Below, piece after piece: positions 1-7,077 of a stretch of DNA of 64,000 nt. The stretch is from contig CAZCBN010000003.1 in assembly GCA_964496975.1 (NCBI GenBank), positions 12,474 to 76,473 on the forward strand, in the 5' to 3' direction. The first letter of the stretch is position 1. The number at the start of each line of letters is the position of its first letter. The position numbers were made by a program, and so were the translations under genes. The notes below the pieces were generated by a model. The model had not been told where the DNA came from. It saw nothing but the letters and a program-made list of their open reading frames with translations, and ran no database searches. This DNA is from CAZCBN01 sp964496975 (GTDB lineage Bacteria > Planctomycetota > Phycisphaerae > Phycisphaerales > UBA1924).

Positions 1-1134
1 GGCCGCGGGGCCACGGCGCTCGAGAACGCGAATGAGGTAGTAGGGATCCCGCTCCGGGTGAGCTTCCATCGCGGCGGCGATGAGCGGCACGATGGAATCC
101 GGGGCGCGCTCCATGGCGCTCCAGCCGTCGTTCCTTTCGCGGTAGACAAACTCTACGGCGGCCTCGTGGAGTTCGGTCATCTGGTCGTAGCCGTCATCAC
201 TATTGAGGTCACCGATCGCGCGAGCGATGAGCCTGTGCAGCGGGTCGCGCTCGTTCGTACCCATTAGTTCGAGCACACGGCGTCGGCCCTCCGGCCCAAG
301 GCGGCACATCGCCTGCACAGCGTTGAAGTCATCCCAGTTTTGACCATGACGCACGACCTGCTCAAGCAACTCCATGTCGGCGGACGTTGCGAACTGGATG
401 ATGAACCGCGCCTCGTCATACTTGGCTTCCCCCTTCGCGTTCAAGAGCGACGCGCCCGCGATCCGGACGAGATCCGGCTGGAGAAACTTCAGTCGTGGCT
501 TGGTCTCCATAAGGCGTTCGAGGTCACGTATGGGGATGCTGATTACCCCCGAACGCAGATTGTCGGCCACGGCCCGGAGCTCCTCATCCGTCACGTCGAT
601 ACTGAAGAGCGTTGAAAAGGCATCGAGTCCCCCGGAATCCAGCGGGCCGGGCCCGCGCAGTTCGGCGAGCAGCTTTTCGCGCACGGCGGCCCGCGTCCGG
701 GCGTCGAGCGAGCCCTTCCTGATGGCCGTGTTCACACGCGTGGAGATGCGCCAGTCGTCCGTCTTCTTCCAGATTTCGACCTGCCAGGACATCGGCAGCA
801 GCGACGCCCAGCCGCCCGAGAGGGTTTCGAGGCGGGCGGTGGCCACGCCGGACGCGATCAATAGCAGCACGCCCATCGCCGCGAAGGCCTTGGTCGCGCG
901 GGTGCGCATCGTGCTGAGGTGGAACTCGGACTTCGCCTGCCGGCCGCACTCTGTGCAGCGCAGGTCGGGCGTGGCGGACATGTCGTAGCCGCAGCGGCGG
1001 CACCGGCGCCGGCCGGGCTTGCTGAGCCGCGGCGCGAGCCACGCAAGCATGAAGAACATGCCGGCGGCGGACGCGCCCAGCAACGCGGAAATCATGAGCG
1101 TGATGCCCAGGGGCGAATACTGCGGAAATGGCAT
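1..1134 (-). CDS. Zinc-ribbon membrane protein, 3' end outside the window
   Basis: The reading frame is open from an ATG at 1134 to the window edge (378 codons, no stop), so the C-terminus is missing. Two hydrophobic segments (about residues 10-30 and 66-82) flank a zinc-ribbon-like motif in which CRRCGYD is followed by CTECG. CGYD...CxECG ribbons next to membrane segments are frequent in small planctomycete membrane proteins. The remainder is hydrophilic, probably helical, and I recognise no enzymatic motif in it. The function is unknown; an extracytoplasmic or membrane-anchored regulatory role is only a guess. Confidence 0.75.
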   Translation of the reverse strand, partial: MPFPQYSPLGITLMISALLGASAAGMFFMLAWLAPRLSKPGRRRCRRCGYDMSATPDLRCTECGRQAKSEFHLSTMRTRATKAFAAMGVLLLIASGVATARLETLSGGWASLLPMSWQVEIWKKTDDWRISTRVNTAIRKGSLDARTRAAVREKLLAELRGPGPLDSGGLDAFSTLFSIDVTDEELRAVADNLRSGVISIPIRDLERLMETKPRLKFLQPDLVRIAGASLLNAKGEAKYDEARFIIQFATSADMELLEQVVRHGQNWDDFNAVQAMCRLGPEGRRRVLELMGTNERDPLHRLIARAIGDLNSDDGYDQMTELHEAAVEFVYRERNDGWSAMERAPDSIVPLIAAAMEAHPERDPYYLIRVLERRGPAA

Positions 1135-1278
1135 GTTCCAAACCCTCCGCGGGGAGTTTATCACGGAACCTCTGTGAAGTGTCGCGCGTGGCGCTGCTTT
1201 GCGCGCAGGACGCACCAACGGCGCGCAGGACGAGCCGATGCCTCATTGGGCGCGGCGCGAGACCTTGTATGTCTATTG

Positions 1279-1307
1279 CCTGCGGGTTGACGGCGTGGAC
1301 CCGCAGG
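1279..1307. terminator. Perfect 9-bp hairpin between two minus-strand genes
   Basis: CCTGCGGGT at 1279-1287 is exactly complementary to ACCCGCAGG at 1299-1307 with an 11-nt loop. It lies downstream of the methyltransferase gene that ends at 1356 and upstream of the zinc-ribbon gene. No T-run follows on either strand, so a factor-independent terminator is only one option; an mRNA 3' stabiliser is another. Confidence 0.4.
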
Positions 1308-1355
1308 ACCGTATCGCGAAGGTTGACATGCCGGGGGCTTCCGAGGGCCACCGGA

Positions 1356-2078
1356 TTACATGGGCCGTCGGCCCTCGACCGCCAGGCCGCCGTCGTTGAC
1401 GCGCACGGGGAGTTCGACCTTGTCGATGAAGGGGAGGTCGCTCTCGTGCAGGCCGCGGCGGCGGCAGTTGGTGAAGCCGGCTTCTTCCATCAGCAGGATG
1501 AGGCTGCGCTCGTCGTACATCTGCTTGTGGCTTCGGTAGTCGTAAAGGGCGCGGTAGAGGCGGACGGGGAGGGAGCCGGGCCAGGGTTGCTCTTTGCGCA
1601 GCATGAGGCGCTTGTTGACGAGGCGGCCGGGGTCGGGCTCTTGGTGCTGGTCGGGGGCTTGGTCGGGCGGGAGGGCGTTGAGGCGGTTGTACTCACTGAT
1701 GATGTGCGCGAGGTCTGGGACGAGGGTGCGGCAGACGCCGCCGGGCTTGGTGACGCGGTAGCACTCCTTGAGCATGCGGAGGGCCTCGGTGCGGTAGAGG
1801 TGTTCCACGGTGTGGCTGCTGTAGGTGCCGTCGAAGGTGTGGTCGGGGTAGGGGAGTTTTTTGCGCAGGTCGTGGAAGACGATGTTTTCGGGCCAGGTGG
1901 TCTCGGCGGTGTCCTTGGGCATGAGGCGGAGGGCGCCGAGGACGGCGCGCAGGGCCTTGCGCTGGCCGAGGAGGGCGTTCCAGGAGCCGTCGAGGTTGGT
2001 CCATTCCGGGGGCGCGATCTGGCCGCAGCCGAGGTGGAGGAGCCGGGGGGAGCTGTTTTCGGCGGGCGGGGGTGGCAC
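1356..2078 (-). CDS. Class I SAM-dependent methyltransferase
   Basis: The protein is about 240 aa with a Methyltransf_11-like fold. The glycine-rich SAM motif I reads LLHLGCGQ near the N-terminus, the HTVEHLY segment matches the motif II/III region, and VTKPGGVCRTLVPD matches the post-motif. Reading further upstream gives a long Pro-rich stretch that runs into the metK promoter. I therefore placed the start at the GTG at 2078, which has GGAGA a short distance upstream. The gene is divergent from metK, whose product is SAM; that pairing is suggestive but does not define the substrate. Methyltransferases of this type often act on small molecules or glycans. Confidence 0.75.
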   Translation of the reverse strand: MPPPPAENSSPRLLHLGCGQIAPPEWTNLDGSWNALLGQRKALRAVLGALRLMPKDTAETTWPENIVFHDLRKKLPYPDHTFDGTYSSHTVEHLYRTEALRMLKECYRVTKPGGVCRTLVPDLAHIISEYNRLNALPPDQAPDQHQEPDPGRLVNKRLMLRKEQPWPGSLPVRLYRALYDYRSHKQMYDERSLILLMEEAGFTNCRRRGLHESDLPFIDKVELPVRVNDGGLAVEGRRPM

Positions 2079-2310
2079 GGGGGGAGTCTCCGGCGGTGGG
2101 GTCGGGCGCGGGAGGGTATTGGCGCTACGATCGGCGTGCTTGATCCGCAGATCCGGATGAACGGATGAACGCGGACGGATCGGGCCCCACGGGCCGCTGC
2201 GGCGGGCGGATGGGGGCGGGGGGTTGGGCGGCGAGCGAGGCCGCTCCGGGGTATCGTCGGCACTTGGCCGGGGCGGATGCACCCCGGGGACCAGCGAGGA
2301 GTACAGCACG

Positions 2311-3510
2311 ATGGCCGAGTCTCACCTGTTCACGTCCGAGTCGGTGTCGATGGGCCACCCGGACAAGGTCTGCGACCAGATCTCCGACGCGATCCTGGAC
2401 GCGATGCTCGCGGACGACCCGCACAGCCGCGTGGCGGTGGAGACGCTTGCCGCGACGGGGCTCGTGGTGGTGGCGGGCGAGGTGACGACGAACACGTACG
2501 TGAGCATCCCCGACCTTGTGCGCGAGACGGTGCGGGAGATCGGGTACACGTCGGGCGACATGCGGTTTGACTGCGAGAGCTGCGCGGTGCTGGTGGCGTT
2601 GAACAAGCAGAGCAACGACATCGCGATGGGCGTGGACCGCGAGGGCGCGGGCGACCAGGGGATGATGTTCGGCTACGCGTGCCGCGACACCGAGGAGCTG
2701 ATGCCGCTGGCGATCCAGCTGAGCCACCGGCTGGTGGAGCGCCAGGCGTACGTGCGTCGGGAGGGGATCGTCCCCGGGCTGCGGCCGGACGCGAAGAGCC
2801 AGGTGACGGTGGAGTACACGGGGCGCAAGCCGAAGGCCGTGGACACGGTGGTGCTGTCGACGCAGCACGACCCGACGTGGAACGAGCGGCAGGGGCAGCT
2901 CAAGAAGGAAGTCACCGAGCACGTCATCAAGCCGGTGCTGGGGGACCTGTGGAACCCGGGCATCAAGGTGCACGTGAACCCGACGGGTCGGTTCGAGATC
3001 GGCGGGCCGCACGGCGACACGGGCCTGACGGGGCGGAAGATCATCGTGGACACGTACGGCGGCAAGGGGCGGCACGGCGGCGGGGCCTTCAGCGGCAAGG
3101 ACCCGACGAAGGTGGACCGCTCGGCCGCGTACATGGCCCGGTACATCGCGAAGAACGTGGTCGCGGCGGGGCTTGCCGAGGAGTGCGAGATCCAGCTCTC
3201 GTACGCCATCGGCGTGGCCGAGCCGACGAGCGTGTACGTGACCACCTACGGCACGGAGACGGTTTCGCCCGAGAAGATCAGCAAGGCGGTGCGCGAGACG
3301 TTCAACCTGACGCCGCGGGGGATCATCGAGTCGCTGCAGCTGCGCAAGCCCATCTACGGCACGACGGCGCGGCACGGGCACTTCGGGCGGAAGCCGTACG
3401 AGGGCTCGTACTTCGACCCGGTCAAGCGCGAGCACCGCTCGACGAAGCAGCAGTTCTTCACCTGGGAGCGCACGGACAAGGTGGACGCGCTGAAGAACGC
3501 GGCCCGCTGA
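2311..3510 (+). CDS. metK: S-adenosylmethionine synthetase
   Basis: It makes SAM from ATP and methionine in the cytoplasm. The 399-aa length is normal for the family. The three-domain protein shows [16 protein letters not shown] at the N-terminus, [12 protein letters not shown] in the ATP/methionine-binding region, and the [18 protein letters not shown] loop with its catalytic Lys/Asp residues. The ATG at 2311 has GAGGAG at 2296-2301, which decides against earlier in-frame starts. I see no SAM riboswitch in the 230 bases upstream. The stop codon lies inside the first unit of a 19-bp tandem repeat. Confidence 0.98.
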   Translation: MAESHLFTSESVSMGHPDKVCDQISDAILDAMLADDPHSRVAVETLAATGLVVVAGEVTTNTYVSIPDLVRETVREIGYTSGDMRFDCESCAVLVALNKQSNDIAMGVDREGAGDQGMMFGYACRDTEELMPLAIQLSHRLVERQAYVRREGIVPGLRPDAKSQVTVEYTGRKPKAVDTVVLSTQHDPTWNERQGQLKKEVTEHVIKPVLGDLWNPGIKVHVNPTGRFEIGGPHGDTGLTGRKIIVDTYGGKGRHGGGAFSGKDPTKVDRSAAYMARYIAKNVVAAGLAEECEIQLSYAIGVAEPTSVYVTTYGTETVSPEKISKAVRETFNLTPRGIIESLQLRKPIYGTTARHGHFGRKPYEGSYFDPVKREHRSTKQQFFTWERTDKVDALKNAAR

Positions 3511-3581
3511 GCCCCGTGCGGCCCGCTGAGCCCCGTGCGGCCCGCTGAGCCCCGTGCGGCCCCGTGCGGCCCCGCGGGGCC
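3502..3581. repeat. 19-bp tandem repeat over the metK stop codon, then a GC palindrome
   Basis: Three exact copies of a 19-bp unit (gcccgctgagccccgtgcg) lie at 3502-3520, 3521-3539 and 3540-3558. A 10-base partial copy follows, then the 14-bp palindrome ggccccgcggggcc at 3568-3581. The first unit carries the last codons and the TGA of metK. The repeat therefore extended the 3' UTR without changing the protein. Confidence 0.9.
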
Positions 3582-3628
3582 ATCGGCGCCGGTGAGCGGT
3601 TGAGGCAATTGTGCGTTCGCCGCGCGGC

Positions 3629-4486
3629 TCACGCAACCGGCGGCGGCGCGTACAGGCCGTGCTGCGCGATGTACGCCGCGACGGCGGGGTACAGCGATGA
3701 CGCTGGGCCCGGGTGGCTTGCGTGGCCGGCATGACCTGTACGGCGTGCACGCACGGCTGTTGCGCTCGCGTCGATCTGCGGCGCGGCGGTGCACACGGCG
3801 TGGTCCCAGCTGTCCAGCTCTTCGGGCGACCAGAAGCCCGACGCCGCCATTTCGGCGCGGAGCGTGGCCCGGTCGTGCAGCGGCGGTCGCAACACCACGA
3901 CCGGCCGGGCGAGGGTCAGCATGCGTCGCGGCTCACGCCAGCGATGGAACGCGACGGCCTGATCGGCCCCGATGAGAAACGCCAGCGTCGCCGCGCTCCC
4001 CGCGGCGGCACGCGCCCGACGGAGCGTGTCGACCCAATACTGCGGCTCGGGCTGCGCGGTCAAGGCCGCGTCGGACACCGCGGACACCGCGGACACCGCA
4101 GACGCCGCGGACGTCGCGGACGCCGCGGACGCCGAGGCCGCGGCGCGGTCGAGCTCATCGGTCCACACCGCGGCCCGCGGGATGTCGGCCGCGATGAGGC
4201 GGAGCATCGCGACGCGGTGGGCGTCGGCCGCGGCGGGGGCGGTCGCCTTGTGCGGGCTGCGGGCGGCGGGGACGTAGACGAGCCACGCGCCGACGCCGAG
4301 CGCATGGTCCCGCGCCGCGACGGCGGGCTCGACATGCCCGCGGTGCGGCGGATCAAACGAGCCGCCGAAGAGCAGGACGTCGGCGCCGTCGGGCGCGGGC
4401 CAGGGCGTCGGCGCGACGCCGGGGGCCGGTGTCGCGAGCGGCCCGTCGCCCGCGGAGCCGGTGGGTTGGGGAGGAACTCCGACCAT
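3629..4486 (-). CDS. nadD: Nicotinate-nucleotide adenylyltransferase (NadD)
   Basis: It transfers AMP from ATP to nicotinate mononucleotide in NAD synthesis. The nucleotidyltransferase signature GGSFDPPHRGH begins near residue 41, with the HxGH-type motif intact. The adenylate-binding region with FLIGADQ is also present. The protein (285 aa) exceeds the usual 190-220 aa for two reasons: a roughly 36-residue Pro-rich N-terminus, and an Ala/Ser/Val-rich insert of about 25 residues before the WVDTLRRAR helix. That insert is encoded by a 9-bp tandem repeat. It converges on metK. Confidence 0.9.
   Translation of the reverse strand: MVGVPPQPTGSAGDGPLATPAPGVAPTPWPAPDGADVLLFGGSFDPPHRGHVEPAVAARDHALGVGAWLVYVPAARSPHKATAPAAADAHRVAMLRLIAADIPRAAVWTDELDRAAASASAASATSAASAVSAVSAVSDAALTAQPEPQYWVDTLRRARAAAGSAATLAFLIGADQAVAFHRWREPRRMLTLARPVVVLRPPLHDRATLRAEMAASGFWSPEELDSWDHAVCTAAPQIDASATAVRARRTGHAGHASHPGPASSLYPAVAAYIAQHGLYAPPPVA
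4074..4136. repeat. In-frame 9-bp tandem repeat within nadD
   Basis: Seven consecutive units related to gacaccgcg (variants gacgccgcg, gacgtcgcg) run from 4074 to 4136. On the coding (minus) strand they produce a Ser-Ala-x tripeptide repeat in NadD. The period is a multiple of three, so copy-number change would lengthen or shorten the loop without a frameshift. Confidence 0.9.
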
Positions 4487-4620
4487 CGGGTCATGATTGG
4501 TCGCCGGCCGAACCGCCGACGGGCGGCAGATCTCGCGCCGGCGCGAGAAGCGGCCGCTCGATCGGACTGGCCCGGCATGGGCGGTGGCTCTACCATCGGG
4601 TCCGCACCGCGGGGTGCGAC

Positions 4621-4695
4621 GGCCCCATCGTCTAGCCTGGTCTAGGACACCAGGTTTTCATCCTGGTAACGAGGGTTCGAATCCCTCTGGGGTCA
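4621..4695 (+). tRNA. tRNA-Glu (anticodon TTC)
   Basis: The acceptor stem GGCCCCA pairs with TGGGGTC (one G-T pair). The anticodon stem CCAGG/CCTGG encloses the 7-nt loop TTTTCAT, giving anticodon TTC. The T-arm GAGGG-TTCGAAT-CCCTC is canonical. The discriminator is A4695, and no CCA is encoded. A D-arm fits between these parts. It sits alone between nadD and the desulfurase-like gene. Confidence 0.93.
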
Positions 4696-4801
4696 TTGGC
4701 TCTGATGTTCGACGCAGGCGGGCCGCGGCCGGTTGGCTCGCGTCGTCTTCCCGTCTGCTTCCGCCGCTCCCCGGCCCGGGGCTCCGCGGCCGCCGATGGA
4801 T

Positions 4802-6103
4802 TCAGCGTGCCGCGATGATGTCGGCCACCGCCTGTGCGGCGTGGTCGATGTCGGCCTCGATGTTGAAGAAGCCCGGGCTCAGGCGCACCGTGCCGCCCAG
4901 CGGCAGGGTGCCGAGCGTCTCGTGCGCCAGCGGAGCGCAGTGGAAGCCGCCGCGGGCGGCGACGCCGAAGCGGGCGGCGAGCTGGTCCGCGATGTCGCGC
5001 GGCGCGCGGCCCGCAACGGTGAACGACACCACCGCCGTGCACCCCTCGGGCGGGCGGCCGCCGATGATCCGCAGGCCCGGCAGGTCGGCGAGGGCGTCGC
5101 GCAGGCGGTCGGCGAGGCGGCCCTCGTACGCGTGCACGGCGGCGGGCCCGATCGGCGCGAGCCACGCAACGCCCGCGCCCAGGCCCGCGATCGCCGGCAG
5201 GTTGTGGCTGCCAACTTCGTAACCGGCGGGGAAGCGCGCGACCATGTCGTGCTTGCCGCTGTCGCCGCCGGTGCCGCCCTCGGCGATCGTGTCGAGCTGC
5301 AGGCCCTCACGGGCCCACAGCCCGCCGATGCCCAGCGGGCCCAAAAGGCCCTTGTGGCCCGCGAAGGCGAACATGTCGCAGCCGATGCCGGCGACGTCCA
5401 CCGGGATCAGCCCCGCGGCCTGCGCCGAGTCCACGAGCGTGAGCGCCCCGTGCGCCCGCGCCAGCCGCACGATGTCGCGCGTGGGCAGGATCTCGCCCGT
5501 GACGTTGCTCGCCATGCTGTGGGCGACGAGGCGGACGCGCTCGCGCTTCAGCAGCGCCTCGAGCCACGCAAGATCAAACGGCCGGCCCGGCGCGTAGGGC
5601 GACACCTCGAACCTCACGCCGCAGCGCTCGGCCACTTTTCGAATGGGGCGCGAGACGGCGTGGTGCTCCAGGCCGCTCATCGCGACCACGTCGCCGGCGT
5701 GCCAGTCGAGGCCGTGCAGGGCGAGGTTCAGCGCGTACGTGCAGCCCGGCAGGAACGTCAGCCGCTCGGGGCTCGGCACGTTGAGAAACGCCGCGACGGC
5801 GTTGCGGCACAGGTCCATGACGCCCGCGCCCGAACCGCCGGCCTGGCGCATCGCGCTGCCGCAGCCGCGCAGGCAATCGCGCACGGCGGTGATGACGGGC
5901 TCGGGCTTGGGCCACGTCGTCGCGGCATTGTTCAGATACACGCGGACCTCGTCCGGCGGGATGGCGGAGAGGTCGCTCTCCGCCGAGGCGCAGGCGGGCG
6001 CGAGCACGGGGGCGCGCATCGGCGTCACGCCGGGTGGGCACTCGGAGAGCGCGGCGGCGGGCCCCATCGCGACGGCGGGAACGGCGGCGGGGGGCTGCGT
6101 CAA
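4802..6103 (-). CDS. Class V aminotransferase, cysteine desulfurase/cysteine sulfinate desulfinase-like
   Basis: This is a PLP enzyme of the SufS/CsdA-like fold, 433 aa. Lys251 in FAGHKGLLGP should carry PLP, Asp225 (VDSAQ) contacts the pyridine ring, and His147/148 lie in GLEHHAV. Cys389 in GGFHCAPLAHETLG matches the catalytic cysteine that takes sulfur. The start is a TTG at 6103: it has AAGGAG upstream and overlaps the TGA of the cysteine dioxygenase gene by four bases, whereas the ATG at 6067 has no clear Shine-Dalgarno. The coupling to cysteine dioxygenase suggests action on cysteine sulfinate (to alanine plus sulfite), or sulfur mobilisation; both are inference. Confidence 0.85.
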   Translation of the reverse strand: MTQPPAAVPAVAMGPAAALSECPPGVTPMRAPVLAPACASAESDLSAIPPDEVRVYLNNAATTWPKPEPVITAVRDCLRGCGSAMRQAGGSGAGVMDLCRNAVAAFLNVPSPERLTFLPGCTYALNLALHGLDWHAGDVVAMSGLEHHAVSRPIRKVAERCGVRFEVSPYAPGRPFDLAWLEALLKRERVRLVAHSMASNVTGEILPTRDIVRLARAHGALTLVDSAQAAGLIPVDVAGIGCDMFAFAGHKGLLGPLGIGGLWAREGLQLDTIAEGGTGGDSGKHDMVARFPAGYEVGSHNLPAIAGLGAGVAWLAPIGPAAVHAYEGRLADRLRDALADLPGLRIIGGRPPEGCTAVVSFTVAGRAPRDIADQLAARFGVAARGGFHCAPLAHETLGTLPLGGTVRLSPGFFNIEADIDHAAQAVADIIAAR

Positions 6104-6744
6104 ATGCCGTCTCCTTGGGCAAAGCCCGTGGACCTCGCGCGGAACGACAGGCGGAACGGCTCGCGGATCGGGTGCGCCAGCAGGCCCGCGAGCGGGGGCG
6201 AATAAACGTGCAGCGTGATGAGGTCGAGGTCGCCCGGCTCGTCGTTCCCGATGACGTGCGTGTCGCTGTCAAACGAGACGCACACCGACCCCGCGACGTA
6301 CGACCGCGTGGCGCCGGGCACGAGCTCGCCCGTGGGCGTGCAGGTGTAGCGCGTCTCCGCCGCCACGCCCCGCAGCACGCGCACGCCGCAGAGCGAGCCG
6401 GCGTGGTCGTGCACGGGGCTGCGCTGGCCCGGGTGCCAGCACATGAGCAGGGCCTCGTACGCGGGGCCGCGCTCGATGCGGTTCCGGCGATAGCCCAGCT
6501 CGCTGAAGGCGGCGACGGCGTCGATCCAGCGTTCATCGCCCGGCAACGCGCTGAGCAGCGCGGTGAGCATGGGGCGATCCGCCGGCCGGCCCGGCTCAAG
6601 CCGGTCCAGATGATCAAACAGCCGTCGCCACGCCGGGCCCATGTACGTGCGGATCGAGGGCGTCGGCCCGTCCCCCGCGCGGCCGATCGCGTCTGGGGCG
6701 TTCGCCGAGACGGTCGGCGGCTGCGTGGCGTGCGGAGCGGTCAT
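6100..6744 (-). CDS. Cysteine dioxygenase
   Basis: A cupin iron enzyme that oxidises L-cysteine to cysteine sulfinate; 214 aa. His112 and His114 (VHDHAG) plus His163 (DTHVI) match the three-His iron site. Cys119, five residues after His114, and Tyr181 (HVYSPP) occupy the positions of the Cys-Tyr crosslink of mammalian enzymes. The ATG at 6744 is preceded by GGGGA. Longer starts are possible but add an Ala/Arg-rich stretch that crosses a putative regulatory region. The stop overlaps the start of the desulfurase-like gene, forming a two-gene cysteine-catabolism unit. Confidence 0.88.
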   Translation of the reverse strand: MTAPHATQPPTVSANAPDAIGRAGDGPTPSIRTYMGPAWRRLFDHLDRLEPGRPADRPMLTALLSALPGDERWIDAVAAFSELGYRRNRIERGPAYEALLMCWHPGQRSPVHDHAGSLCGVRVLRGVAAETRYTCTPTGELVPGATRSYVAGSVCVSFDSDTHVIGNDEPGDLDLITLHVYSPPLAGLLAHPIREPFRLSFRARSTGFAQGDGI

Positions 6745-7077
6745 GTCGGGTCCCCGGGGTGCGGCCTGCGTCTCGCACTGTACCGGGAGAGATACCAAAC
6801 AAACACCACGCGGCACCACTTTGTCATACAGTGCCTTGGAAAGCGCGGGCGATGCGACCGCGCCACCGCAATAAACGGTGCCCTCGGCCGGGGCCCGCTG
6901 CGAAGGCCGGGTGGAAGCACGGGCTGAGGCTGTGGGGCGAGTCGCCGCCGCTCGCCAGCTGCGGCCGGCCCCGAAGCGAGCCGGGGCGAAAGCAACCGGA
7001 GGAATGCCCGGCGGGCCCGTTGGGGCGCGCCGGGGCGTGTCAGTCATGCCGCGGCGAGAGCGCCGCCGCGGTCGCGA
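6745..7077. promoter_or_regulatory. 333-base intergenic region upstream of cysteine dioxygenase, with an inverted repeat
   Basis: No credible gene was seen here. CACTGTA (6776-6782) and TACAGTG (6827-6833) form a widely spaced inverted repeat just upstream of the dioxygenase start, in a locally AT-richer stretch with gataccaaac and tttgtcatac. That makes this the likely promoter/operator area for the cysteine module. I cannot assign firm -35/-10 elements. Confidence 0.35.
7049..7071 (-). terminator. Hairpin after the DNRLRE/dockerin-like gene
   Basis: CCGCGGCG at 7049-7056 pairs perfectly with CGCCGCGG at 7064-7071 with a 7-nt loop. It lies 6 bases past the stop of the minus-strand gene that ends at 7078. 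There is no T-run, so it is a candidate 3' end structure only. Confidence 0.4.

Noticed and set aside
2079..2310. Possible SAM riboswitch before metK
   Set aside because: I could not find the paired stems or conserved core of known SAM riboswitch classes; only a normal Shine-Dalgarno is visible.
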